DNA of 64,000 nt, taken from positions 62,001 through 126,000 of the forward strand of contig NC_015172.1 of assembly GCF_000190635.1 (NCBI RefSeq), written 5' to 3'. The notes below the pieces were generated by a model. That model saw nothing but the letters and a program-made list of their open reading frames with translations, was not told the DNA's origin and did not search any database. The DNA is from Syntrophobotulus glycolicus DSM 8271. GTDB lineage: Bacteria > Bacillota > Desulfitobacteriia > Desulfitobacteriales > Syntrophobotulaceae. Within the stretch, counting starts at the first letter, position 1, and each line of letters opens with the position of its first letter. Below, in pieces: positions 27,001 through 34,826 of this stretch. A program made the translations under genes and the position numbers.

Positions 27001-28577
27001 TGCGCATTTTGGAGGATCTGGCCTGGGTAATACAAGAAAGTAACGGTGAATCCATCAGTATAGAGCAATTCAGACAATATACTAGCGAAGAGCAAATTGA
27101 CAAGCTATTATGGAATCTGTCAAATTCGGATGAAGACACTCTTAGCGATGCCAAAAACCGCATTTCTATTCGTTCTTTATTAAAATTGAATTCCGAACAA
27201 TTGGAGTTTTGCCATCGGTCCATGAGAGAGTATTTTGTAGCACGGGGACTTGCCAGAAATCTGTGCAGTGATGGCTATGAAAAAGCAAAAGAATTTCTTG
27301 CTAATCATTCTTTATCAACAGAAATCATCTACTTTTCGGCAGAATATATCAAGGAAACTCTTTCTGAAAAAGAGAAAGTCTTTATTGCGGACCGGTTAAT
27401 ATATGCGGTTCGCCACTTATTAAGCGGACAAAAATGCAACAGTTTAGATTTGCTTTATCAGTTGTTAGGAGAGTTACCAGGTGATTCCTGGAATGGTTTG
27501 CATCTTGACTATGCCCATTTGCCCCACGCGGATTTATCCGGTAAAAATTTCTCCTACACCTCGCTTCGCTTTGCAGTGATGGATAATGTAAACTTTAGAA
27601 ATGCCGATTTTTCATATGCGGATTTGACAGGTGTAAGATTAGAAGAGACTTCTCCGGTAACTGCCATATATACTAACCCCCATGACGAATATTTTTATGC
27701 TGAATATGAAGATAAATGCATACGAAGGTGGAATGAAATTAATGCAAGCGATATGCAGTCATACAAACTAAAGGCAAATGCCCAGCCGGCAACATTTATA
27801 ATTCCATTTAGCAATGGTGTGATAAGAATAAATAATCGAATTTGCTGCATGATGGAAAAAGGGGATGATGGTTTACAACCAAAAGCTCAGTTTCGGGTGC
27901 GAGCAGGAATGATACCCCTGGAATTACGTGACAACATGTTACTATATAAAGAAAATGGGGATGATGAGAGCGAATTATTGTATCTAGCGGATTTGAAAAC
28001 ATCAAAAATACTTAATTATTCTCAAGTGCCTGTGAAATCGACTTGTTCGTTTTTAGATTCCGGGACCTTTATAGTTTACACAGAAGACATTGGAGCCACA
28101 TTGGTTTGCAGGGACAGAGATCCGCTAGTCATCCTAGATGAAAAGGGTATAACCTGCCTGTGTGTAACATCAAACACAGAGCGGCATTTACGGCTTGCGT
28201 TTGGATTTCGTCACGGCAAAATTATGCTGTTTGATTTGTTTTTAGAAGAGGAATGGCGTGTCAAACACTATATCGCAATTGAAGGCTGCCACTTCTACAT
28301 TAAGTCGGTCGATATGTTGAACCATGATGAAATTCTGGTTTCAGACTTAATTGGCAATATTTTTGTTCTGCCTGTAAAATCGCGCTTTGAAAATGACGAA
28401 GTCCGTAAATACAGCTTGCAACTTATATGTTCTGGTATGAAAATTGACCATTTGAAGTCTGATAAAGAATACAGTGTATTAAAAGGACTAATAGAGCCCT
28501 CCGAAAGTGAACTACTAAGACAGTACAAATTAAGAGAAGCCAATGCGCTTGGGGTAAGGCCTCAAAACTTAAGCTGA
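24051..28577 (+). CDS. Helicase-nuclease-NACHT-pentapeptide-propeller fusion protein, candidate defence NTPase
   Basis: 1508 residues. From the N-terminus: an SF2 helicase (Walker A MVTGSGKT ~37-44; DEAQ box IIDEAQQ ~140; second RecA domain ~250-370); a PD-(D/E)xK nuclease-like domain (GFDIDF ... VMECKNKK, ~537-557); a NACHT/STAND NTPase (GDFGDGKT ~747; VLVILDGFDEM ~818; TSRKHFL sensor); a helical region; a short pentapeptide-repeat block (YAHLPHADLSGKNF, NVNFRNADFSYADL, ~1155-1195); and ~300 residues of beta-rich, propeller-like sequence. GAGAAGGA precedes the ATG at 24051. STAND proteins detect phage parts with the C-terminal sensor and fire an effector. I know no described system with this exact fusion. 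Confidence 0.8.
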   Translation: MYNYELTKIQSEVVSKTMQALHMAELENHKKIGIISMVTGSGKTVCILQIAAEMIHEGKTVLLLSDRAVLLDQYYETSKNLNLGIQQLYLPKTGFELHSLLDEKNIIILSTLQKLSLCQSKRYYDQPINPVYRDDIIIIIDEAQQSMFGRMMNELLALLPNAYYLAFTSFEIGYETKPIKEVFGDVIYQYSYSEAVGNGQLLPIRYTSVSFNFHGAYDAFDVYSKRRLVYEKPSGFVEKIADQILEYCHEQPGNRKAIVVNQSITEAELLCEALQRRLPPSAVGVLTSRMFPRHREEVSEEFTDTDSKLRILLVVSALIMPIFPPNLDTIFLLKKISRIEIQSLAGKAARLYPGKTCVDLYDFVNNRISDELEIASTVEEDVPLENNKSLLHALSTCLAKEDFTYAQSTFTEINEPLYQKLKKELPFLEESTDTFWPTNMDATKIFSHLWNYFSINSVFEPDIEMIGQVSKEQLQPKLRQGMNEVKTQILKPYEKGKLLETDILKLLKAFFLIDDDTGDYILKTLRKQQGGMQNGFDIDFTYRNHAGESVRCVMECKNKKTPITTEDILDKLEDCRQRAYQVEHWILISPCANVENKLNEYIKIWEYEDRWEPIKKVQFWTPDEAVEEFLGIESKIYDHYYPSKYDSEDHPRHWSEEHRNAIIAKWKEKLKTVPSLPKSWREYIRNPHYILLSNETDSLTREKYESLYGKHIEIKALDEAGMLKHQSMRQYLNEWLKSDCRCMLLLGDFGDGKTYFTYAYTRRLSEEYVQFPETGWLSIRFCLRDYKPGDTPQEFVERRLKAFNSNLRDWNDIRNKRVLVILDGFDEMSTCIGDKNINNNLKELVALYHFFAGMKVLITSRKHFLYHALNKEYLLERLDSPEIVQLASFSRKEATDYLEAVAEKAGVKRQMNQIKRTKDVVGLAAKPLFLQMVRDTMLSGRKISEWNTITLYESYISNCIDRKFEYQLESPELHLRVRTKQNLLRILEDLAWVIQESNGESISIEQFRQYTSEEQIDKLLWNLSNSDEDTLSDAKNRISIRSLLKLNSEQLEFCHRSMREYFVARGLARNLCSDGYEKAKEFLANHSLSTEIIYFSAEYIKETLSEKEKVFIADRLIYAVRHLLSGQKCNSLDLLYQLLGELPGDSWNGLHLDYAHLPHADLSGKNFSYTSLRFAVMDNVNFRNADFSYADLTGVRLEETSPVTAIYTNPHDEYFYAEYEDKCIRRWNEINASDMQSYKLKANAQPATFIIPFSNGVIRINNRICCMMEKGDDGLQPKAQFRVRAGMIPLELRDNMLLYKENGDDESELLYLADLKTSKILNYSQVPVKSTCSFLDSGTFIVYTEDIGATLVCRDRDPLVILDEKGITCLCVTSNTERHLRLAFGFRHGKIMLFDLFLEEEWRVKHYIAIEGCHFYIKSVDMLNHDEILVSDLIGNIFVLPVKSRFENDEVRKYSLQLICSGMKIDHLKSDKEYSVLKGLIEPSESELLRQYKLREANALGVRPQNLS

Positions 28578-28789
28578 TATAGAGAATTAAGTAGATCACC
28601 ATAGGCTGGGGAGACAGCATTTTGACATTAGCATTACACACGTATATTTTTTCTTGATGATTATACTGGTTCTCTATTGATAGCTCACCAATTTACCTTA
28701 TAGAAGTGTATTTTTTTAACAAAAAGAGCTTATGTTAAGGGAAAAAATAATTATATTAAATTATGTGTGAAGGGTGTAAGCAGTCAAGC
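28578..28789. other. Non-coding spacer
   Basis: AT-rich sequence after the NACHT-type gene up to the IS21 left end. I see no gene and no clear terminator. Confidence 0.5.
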
Positions 28790-28826
28790 AAAATACAGAG
28801 TTTTTCGCCACAAAGTGCAGAGTTTT

Positions 28827-29558
28827 TCAGGTAATGCTTTTGCGGTGCTCTAAGCGGTAACTGTTGCCCGTCATGTTGAGGATCTCGCAGCGGTGAATCA
28901 GACGGTCTAGGATAGCGGTTGTAATGGTCGCATCGCCAAGGAACTCGGCCCACTCGTCAAACCCTTTGTTGGATGTAATAATCAGCGAAGTGCGCTCGGC
29001 CATGGAAGATACAAAGCTAAAGAACAGATTGGCCTCTGCTGGCGAGAGCGGCATAAAACCCACTTCATCAACAATTACCAGCGCAGCCTTGCTTAGATAT
29101 TTGAGCCGCCGTTTGCTGGCCCCGGAGATTTCGGCCGTCTTGAGAATCTTCATCAGGTTGTCTAAGGTTTCAAAGGCCACCGCATAGCCCAAGTCCAGCC
29201 CCTTCACAGCCAGGGACAGAGCAAGATGTGTTTTTCCAACGCCGGGAGGCCCCAGAAAACAAACGTTGTACGCTTGCTCAACCCAAGTCATATCGCTCAG
29301 TCGCAGCATCTGCTCCTTGGAAACACTGCGCTGGAATCCAAAGTCAAACGAATCCATGGTTTTCTCAGCCGGTAAGTTGGCTCTGCGGCAGCGCAACAGA
29401 TTTTGCTTTTGTATCCGAAGCCGTTGCTGTTCCTGCAAAAACAGCTCTACGCTTTCCACGGGGGTCAAGGTGTTCTTCCCAGCAAAAAGTGCTTCAAAAT
29501 CTATGGGGTTCATGCGCAAGTCGGAAAGCAGTCCACTTACCCGGTCAATGGGGCGCAT
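28827..29558 (-). CDS. istB: IS21-family helper ATPase IstB
   Basis: 243 residues of the DnaC/IstB AAA+ family: Walker [17 protein letters not shown] (~98), Walker [12 protein letters not shown] (~155), sensor [11 protein letters not shown] (~195) and the arginine-finger region [12 protein letters not shown]. It loads and regulates the IstA transposase on target DNA. Its ATG overlaps the istA stop by one base (TAATG), with GGAGGTG just upstream. Confidence 0.95.
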   Translation of the reverse strand: MRPIDRVSGLLSDLRMNPIDFEALFAGKNTLTPVESVELFLQEQQRLRIQKQNLLRCRRANLPAEKTMDSFDFGFQRSVSKEQMLRLSDMTWVEQAYNVCFLGPPGVGKTHLALSLAVKGLDLGYAVAFETLDNLMKILKTAEISGASKRRLKYLSKAALVIVDEVGFMPLSPAEANLFFSFVSSMAERTSLIITSNKGFDEWAEFLGDATITTAILDRLIHRCEILNMTGNSYRLEHRKSIT

Positions 29559-31066
29559 TATTTAGCACCTCCCGCCTTGGCATAGACGCTAAGGGAGCGC
29601 TTTTGCGTTGTCACATGGTATTTTGCACTGCTCACCGGAAGGAGCAGCGCTGGCGGTTCGGGCTGTTTAGGGACCCTGTGCTCCAGATAGCCTTTTATGT
29701 AGTTGGCACTGTAGAGTTTGCTGTCATGACAAAAATCAGCCGCTTCCAGGACAGCCTCAATACCATACTGGTCGCAGAGTGTGTGGATCAGTTTAAACTG
29801 GTCTCTGGCATACCGGGATTTCTCGGTACGGATCTCCTGGAGGAAATCATCCGCCTTGCCAAGCAGAAGCACGCCTAGTGCAGCTTGCATCTGATCCAGG
29901 GAACTGGTCCTATCGCGTTGGTGGCTTGTACTTTGGATAAGCAGACCTCTCCCGCTGGAAAGGCGGTGCTCGCAGATTGGCTCTCCAAAAACCGTCTGGA
30001 TGAATAACATGCCGTCCTTAGGCACAATGCAAACCTCTTTCTGCCTGTTGTAAGTGCCAAGCGGAACGGAATATCGGTTGCTGTCATAAAGAATGGTATT
30101 GTCCTTGCGGACCGTTCTGCAAAGGGTGGCGCCATGAGTTTCTGCGCACTCGACCAGTGGACGCAGGTGTTCCCGTTCTTCGGCAAAGACTTCCGCAGGA
30201 ACGCGCTTGGTTGTTCCGTGGATTTTGGCATTGGCGGTACGTTCCAGCCAATCCAGGCAGCTGCTGTTTAGGATATCATCATCCACGTAGAGTCGGTTTT
30301 CCAGGAAATTGCCCTTCACATATTTTACGGTGCTTTCTATCTTGCCTTTGCTTTCCGGGTCGGCGCCACGGCACATATAAATGCTCAGTTTGCATTCCTG
30401 CCGGAGTTTTTCAAACTCATAGGTATGGATGATATCGCCAGCATTTTCTGCCACACAAACGATACTGTCCTGGTCTAAGACCAGTTCTTGCGGGATTCCC
30501 CCCATATACCGAAAGCAGTGGTGGCAGGCTCGCACTAAATCGGTAGCGGCGTAGGGGCGACTCTGCAGCTCGGCATATTTAAAACGGGAGTGGGCCAGAA
30601 CAAAGGCGGCTGTATAGACCTTGGTGCGGCCACTGCCTACGTTTTTCAACCACTTCTCGCCAAAATCCACTTGCAGCTGCTGCCCCATGGGCAATTCCGG
30701 AACGGCTGCATAGTCTCGTGGATTGGGGGCTTTGCGGAGATCATACGTGTTGCGCAGGTCTTTCACATATCGGGAGACCGTGCGTTCGCTAAAGGTCGCT
30801 TTGTAGTGTTCTTTTAACCAATCACAAACCTGAGCCGCACTCAGTGTGGGATAATCCCGCAGCCAGCAGACGATGGTGTCCTGGTAATCGTCCAGCAGTC
30901 TGACCTTGCACACGCTGGCTGTGTTGGTTTCATACTCATCTACGGTCATCTTCCAATAGCGGTCCACCGTTCTCCAGTTAAGGCCAAGGCTTTTTGCCAC
31001 GGCATCTTTTCGGAATCCTTGTTCTTTGAGTTGCTGTATTTTACTATACACAGAATATCCCTTCAT
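29558..31066 (-). CDS. istA: IS21-family transposase IstA
   Basis: 502 residues: N-terminal HTH domains ([34 protein letters not shown]) and an RNase H-like DDE core with [10 protein letters not shown] (first Asp), LVLDQDSIV (second Asp) and [15 protein letters not shown] (Glu). Length and domain order are normal, so the transposase seems intact. Confidence 0.95.
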   Translation of the reverse strand: MKGYSVYSKIQQLKEQGFRKDAVAKSLGLNWRTVDRYWKMTVDEYETNTASVCKVRLLDDYQDTIVCWLRDYPTLSAAQVCDWLKEHYKATFSERTVSRYVKDLRNTYDLRKAPNPRDYAAVPELPMGQQLQVDFGEKWLKNVGSGRTKVYTAAFVLAHSRFKYAELQSRPYAATDLVRACHHCFRYMGGIPQELVLDQDSIVCVAENAGDIIHTYEFEKLRQECKLSIYMCRGADPESKGKIESTVKYVKGNFLENRLYVDDDILNSSCLDWLERTANAKIHGTTKRVPAEVFAEEREHLRPLVECAETHGATLCRTVRKDNTILYDSNRYSVPLGTYNRQKEVCIVPKDGMLFIQTVFGEPICEHRLSSGRGLLIQSTSHQRDRTSSLDQMQAALGVLLLGKADDFLQEIRTEKSRYARDQFKLIHTLCDQYGIEAVLEAADFCHDSKLYSANYIKGYLEHRVPKQPEPPALLLPVSSAKYHVTTQKRSLSVYAKAGGAK

Positions 31067-31200
31067 TTCTCACAGCCTCCATCCTCAGCCTGTTTCCATT
31101 GTATCAGCTGGCTGAAAACTGTGTAGTTGTTGGCGAAAAACTGTGTACTTTGTGGCGAGAAAGTCTGTAGTTCTATTGGCTTAAAACTCTGTACTTTAGT

Positions 31201-31422
31201 TTACCATTTACAAAGGGAAATTCTCAAATATTTTATTACATTTATCTTTGGAATTCTATATGCCCGCCCTACTTTAATACAAAGGATTTTCCCATCATTT
31301 ATAATTTTATAACCCGTTTTAGTGCTGACGCCAAGCATTGCACTCATTTGATCTACGTCCAAAATGTCGGGGTAATCCTTAAACATTTGATCATATGCAT
31401 TATTTATAGTTGATTTTTTCAT
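31201..31422 (-). pseudogene. Excisionase-like gene cut at its 3' end by IS21
   Basis: Encodes 73 residues similar to the excisionase at 17627-17842 (DILDVDQMSAMLGVSTKTGY; INDGKILCIKVGRAYRIP). After KINVIKYL the reading frame runs into sequence next to the IS21 right end and stops after a few unrelated residues (SLCKW). The integrase expected downstream is absent. It is probably a leftover of another integrative element. Confidence 0.6.
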
Positions 31423-31550
31423 GTTTAACAGCTCCTTTCATGGATTTCATTTTCTGATATGTTCCAATAGCTTCCGTCAACTTCTAAAAGTTTTTACTTT
31501 TAAATTATAATAAATTCCACTAACCTCTCCTAACTTCCGACTAAGGCTCA

Positions 31551-31612
31551 CCACTCGAAATGCATTTGCCGGGTTCACTGGCACGTGGGTTCGAATCCCA
31601 CTCGCTCCGCCA
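31551..31612 (+). other. tRNA-Ser(CGA) 3' half B: attachment site
   Basis: The anticodon loop CTCGAAA (31554-31560) is followed by a different variable arm (TTGCCGGGTTCACTGGCA), the T arm GTGGGTTCGAATCCCAC and the acceptor strand ending CCA at 31612. No pairing 5' half precedes it. An integrase remnant ends 6 bases further right, the same geometry as site A. Confidence 0.8.
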
Positions 31613-31618
31613 GACATT

Positions 31619-31970
31619 TCACAGCGACATGGAACCAAACTCCATGTCGTTGTTTTGTTCTCTGTCCATAAAAGCATCAGTCATATTCTTATGTTTCAGT
31701 GATGGCCGAGTGATGCATTGACCTTTGATGTAGTTAGGGTGAAACAGCTTGCCCATCTCATCCACACAAACATAGTCGGCGTAGGTATTATCGTAGTTTT
31801 TCTTAAACAGTTCTGGACTTTGTTTTCAACTTGCCCTCTGCGTAAATCACCTTTTGTCCCTCGGCTTTGCCTTCCGTAACTTTGTGGTTTATGGAGATGT
31901 AAGAATAGATGTCGCTTTTCTGAGTCAACAGCGGCATCAGATATATTTCTTTATAAATGTTTGATTTTCC
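31619..31970 (-). pseudogene. Remnant of a tyrosine integrase
   Basis: On the minus strand two pieces of an integrase survive in different frames. One encodes SYISINHKVTEGKAEGQKV and AEGKLKTKS, typical of the region between the core and catalytic domains. The other encodes YDNTYADYVCVDEMGKLF, which precedes the HDLRH box in Tn916/phage-type integrases. The HxLRH and Tyr segments are missing. The stop is 6 bases from tRNA half B, so this was the integrase of the element that used that site. Confidence 0.7.
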
Positions 31971-32024
31971 CAGCTTATCGGCTATAATAATATTATATAT
32001 TAAATCAGCCAGAGGGGTGAGCGT

Positions 32025-33251
32025 ATGTATATCAAACGGCACATGGAAGATACCGTGAAAAAAATCGAGAAGATGTTTGGTGCTGTCATTGTGACCGGTC
32101 CCAGGCAGGTAGGCAAAACCACCTTGCTGAAAGAGATCAAACCGGATATCCCATACCTGACGCTGGATGACCCGATTATGCTTCGGACTGCGGTAGAGGA
32201 ATCCGGCACCTTTTTCAAGGCGTCGCCGCCACCGGTTTTCGTTGACGAAATTCAATATGCGCCCAACCTTTTTCCATATATTAAAATGGCTCTGGATCAA
32301 AGCCATAAGAAAGGTCAGTTTTATCTGTCGGGATCACAGCAATTCAAGCTGATGAAAAATGTCAGTGAATCACTGGCGGGCCGCATCGGGATCATGAATC
32401 TGCTTGGGCTTTCCCTGCGTGAAATTAGCGGGATTTCGTTTAGCAATCCTTTCATCCCAACGCCGGAATACTTCGCCGAACGCAAACAGGAATTGGTCGA
32501 CACCGACTATCAAAACATCTGGAAAACCATTCATCGCGGAAGTATGCCGGAAATGTACGCGGGCGGCGAGGCTATGGACTGGCAGCTGTTCTATGGCGCT
32601 TATACCAAGGCCTATATAGAACGGGATGTCCGAGAGCTTACGCAGGTCGGTGACGAGGTCAAGTTCATTAATTTCATGACTTCAATAGCAAGCTGCACAG
32701 GACAGCTCTTGAACCTGGCTTCAGTTGCCCGAGATGTAGGCATCAGTCAGCCCACAGCCGACCGTTGGCTGTCGGTTCTGCGCGCCTCTAATATCGTTTG
32801 TCTGCTCCAGCCTTACTTCAACAATGTCGCAAAACGGGCTATAAAAACACCTAAGCTTTATTTCCTGGATACCGGCCTTGCTGCCTATCTGACCCGTTGG
32901 AACACGCCAGAGGTCCTGCAAAACGGAGCTATGGCCGGGGCTTTTTTTGAAACCTTCGTTATCTCCGAAATAATCAAAAGCTACTATAACGCGGGCATGC
33001 TTGAGCCGCCGCTCTATTACTACAGGGATAAGGAACAGAATGAGATTGACCTGATGATTTATCAGGATATGACCTTATACCCGATCGAGATTAAAAAGCA
33101 TGCTGACCCAAAGCGGGATGACATTGCGGCGTTCAATATGCTGGATAAGCTGGGCAACGTGAAACGCGGCCCCGGAGGTGTGGTGTGCATGTATGACAAG
33201 CTCCTGCCATTTGGCGGGGACGATATGGTTATCCCGCTGAAGTATTTATAA
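32025..33251 (+). CDS. AAA ATPase with DUF4143 domain
   Basis: 408 residues. An AAA_14 domain has Walker A GPRQVGKTTLL (~25-35), Walker B PPVFVDEIQYAP (~70) and sensor LSGSQQF. A C-terminal DUF4143 domain contains YIERDVREL, KLYFLDTGLAAYL and a nuclease-like REKEQNEIDLMI/IEIKK pattern (here RDKEQNEIDLMIY ... YPIEIKKH). These proteins are widespread, often on mobile DNA, with unproven function. It is the only intact gene of the small island between halves B and C. GAGGGGTGAGCGT precedes the ATG. Confidence 0.85.
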   Translation: MYIKRHMEDTVKKIEKMFGAVIVTGPRQVGKTTLLKEIKPDIPYLTLDDPIMLRTAVEESGTFFKASPPPVFVDEIQYAPNLFPYIKMALDQSHKKGQFYLSGSQQFKLMKNVSESLAGRIGIMNLLGLSLREISGISFSNPFIPTPEYFAERKQELVDTDYQNIWKTIHRGSMPEMYAGGEAMDWQLFYGAYTKAYIERDVRELTQVGDEVKFINFMTSIASCTGQLLNLASVARDVGISQPTADRWLSVLRASNIVCLLQPYFNNVAKRAIKTPKLYFLDTGLAAYLTRWNTPEVLQNGAMAGAFFETFVISEIIKSYYNAGMLEPPLYYYRDKEQNEIDLMIYQDMTLYPIEIKKHADPKRDDIAAFNMLDKLGNVKRGPGGVVCMYDKLLPFGGDDMVIPLKYL

Positions 33252-33573
33252 AGCATCAACTTTTGATGACCGGTCTATAGATACAAAAGAAGCACTGTTG
33301 AGTTTAAAGAGGAAACACCTTGGGAAATAAGTATTCAGTAAAATTACTGCCTCGTGCATACCGCAATACGATACGGTATTCGAGAAACCAGCTTTAAGAG
33401 TTCGATGCTCACATCCTGCTCACGAATATCCGAAAAACGTGCTTGGGTGAGCATTTTCTCCAAAGCCTCTCGCCGCAAGCATAACAGCCCTCAAACCAGC
33501 ATAAATACGCCATTTTTCCCGCTCGGAGCAACACCAAAAAGCACCACGAAACCCCTCGCGAACCCTCATTACC
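33252..33573. other. Non-coding end region of the small island
   Basis: I find no gene. Open frames here on both strands run across the tRNA half and have no ribosome site. It is expected to contain the right end of the element. Confidence 0.5.
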
Positions 33574-33640
33574 AACGACTCGAAATCGTTCGGTCGGCTT
33601 TTAAACCGGCCCGTGGGTTCGAATCCCACCGCTTCTGCCA
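33574..33640 (+). other. tRNA-Ser(CGA) 3' half C: attachment site
   Basis: Anticodon stem-loop AACGA-CTCGAAA-TCGTT (33574-33590), variable arm GGTCGGCTTTTAAACCGGCC, T arm GTGGGTTCGAATCCCAC, acceptor strand and CCA at 33640. The anticodon stem pairs here, but no D arm and no 5' acceptor strand (expected AGAAGCG-like) precede it. It is the third, again different, Ser 3' half in the same orientation. Confidence 0.75.
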
Positions 33641-33821
33641 AGTAAACAGACCTGTTTTACAGAATACCGGAGAAATCCGGGCTTCGGTCAGAGAGATAGT
33701 GTGGAACACGAAGGGTATGATAAAGCGTTGAGCACAGACGGACGGGAAAACTCGCACGGGCAGGATATTACGATTTTCCTGCGCGATACGAGTCTCTGCG
33801 GAAATTGCACTTATGCGATTA

Positions 33822-33854
33822 AACCGCCGTATACCGAACGGTACGTACGGTTGT
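33822..33854 (+). ncRNA. Possible group II intron domain V remnant
   Basis: CGCCGTATACC-GAAC-GGTACGTACGG folds as a stem with a two-base bulge (CG) on the 3' side, five pairs below and four above, the shape of domain V, and ends with the typical ACGTACGGTT. No reverse transcriptase gene is near and the tetraloop is not GNRA, so this may be a truncated intron end or a coincidence. Confidence 0.35.
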
Positions 33855-34012
33855 GGTGTGCTGCGAAAGCTGGATCGGAGATGGAGGAAGGCCCTCCGGC
33901 AGGGACTGGTCAGGCGGACCTGCCAAACAACCTTCTGCTGCTGTAGCCAAAAGCTATGGTAGCGAGCGACGAAGGAAAAGTCCATAAAAAAAATGGGCAT
34001 GTAAGTTCTATT

Positions 34013-34249
34013 GATGTCCCGATTGCAGGATGATTCAATCGCGCGGCTGGCTAAGTTGCTCTCCATACTGGCATACACCAGTATCTTCATCATTGTGACG
34101 GGATTTGTTGCCGGGGGGCGGCCTGTGCGCTTGTATGCTCTAAAAAGCTCCGTGTAATCCATCTCCTCCATGATTTCATCTAAGAGCCGCACACTGTCGT
34201 CTTCCGGAATTACTTTCCCGGCATAAAACTCGTCGATTTTTAGTTGCAT
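34013..34249 (-). pseudogene. IS1182-family transposase, N-terminal fragment
   Basis: About 79 codons match the N-terminus of IS1182-type transposases (EDDSVRLLDEIMEEMDYTEL; RPPATNPVTMMKILVYA; SRAIESSCNRDIN). After that the frame runs into unrelated sequence, with no DDE domain. The ATG is at 34249 and the rest of the element is gone. Confidence 0.7.
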
Positions 34250-34312
34250 ATTCCGTTTTCCTGTGCCATAATTTTGTTGGTGTATTATGTTTTTCATCAA
34301 TTCAAGTATACC

Positions 34313-34363
34313 AAAAACAGAGCCCTTGTGCCTGCTTTCGCAGTCACTTTGGCTCTGTTTTTT
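34313..34363. terminator. Bidirectional terminator hairpin
   Basis: AAAAA, CAGAGCC, an inner CTGC-TTTC-GCAG stem, GGCTCTG, TTTTTT. It could end transcripts on either strand and probably formed part of the IS1182 element's upstream end. Confidence 0.6.
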
Positions 34364-34647
34364 AGGCTGTTTTGCTATAGCCCCTTATTTTATTTCACTT
34401 AGCACTGGTGGCAATCGTAATTGTGGAGCTGTTGGTTCAAACGTTAACAGAGAGAAGCCTTGTCAATCCATGTCATGGCGTTAGCTGGTGCCAATGGTTC
34501 ACTTTTCACCAGGCGTACTGATATCTTGTATCCTAAAGTGGAATAAAAAGAAAAGAACATTTATTCGCTCTGAGATTGGTATGCAAGATTTTAACATGCT
34601 AAATTAAAAGGAATAATTGAGTCCAGTTTATTGTGAAAATGGCTTGT
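34364..34647. other. Non-coding; contains a leader repeat shared with fic copy 3
   Basis: From about 34544 the sequence GAGATTGGTATGCAAGATTT and its flanks are nearly identical to 41920-42000, upstream of the ruined third fic copy. This shows that fic copies 2 and 3 were duplicated together with some 170 bases of leader. No gene is visible. Confidence 0.6.
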
Positions 34648-34665
34648 ATATTATTCCGATAATAT
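34648..34665 (+). promoter_or_regulatory. Putative operator of fic copy 2
   Basis: Perfect dyad ATATTAT-TCCG-ATAATAT about 55 bases before the ATG of fic copy 2. It is the same element as at 18040 and 42017. Confidence 0.55.
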
Positions 34666-34826
34666 GCTACCATATAAATGTCTGGAAAAACATGTCATCT
34701 TAATATGAGGTGTATCGGTATGGAATACATGAAAGTCAAAGAAGCCGCTGCAAAATATAATGCTCCCCATTGTCAAGACACGGAACTGAAAAATTTAAGT
34801 TAGTTCTCCTCTCCGTGTTGATTTTA

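Larger units (their letters stand above)
28790..31196 (-). mobile_element. IS21-family insertion sequence
   Basis: About 2.4 kb carrying istA and istB. The ends carry repeats related to TACAGAGTTTTTCGCCACAA: two at the left (28794, 28817) and at least four in inverted orientation at the right (31115-31196), as is typical of IS21 multi-repeat ends. The right end falls within an excisionase-like gene. Exact termini and the target duplication could not be fixed by eye. Confidence 0.8.

Noticed and set aside
31477-31677. 66-codon frame on the minus strand across tRNA half B (GASGIRTHVPVNPANAF)
   Set aside because: It is the antisense translation of a tRNA-Ser 3' end, a known false gene; it has no ribosome site.
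33420-33641. 73-codon minus-strand frame beginning MAEAVGFEPTGRFKS over tRNA half C
   Set aside because: It is again antisense to the tRNA-Ser half, and low-evidence frames of this type are common annotation errors.
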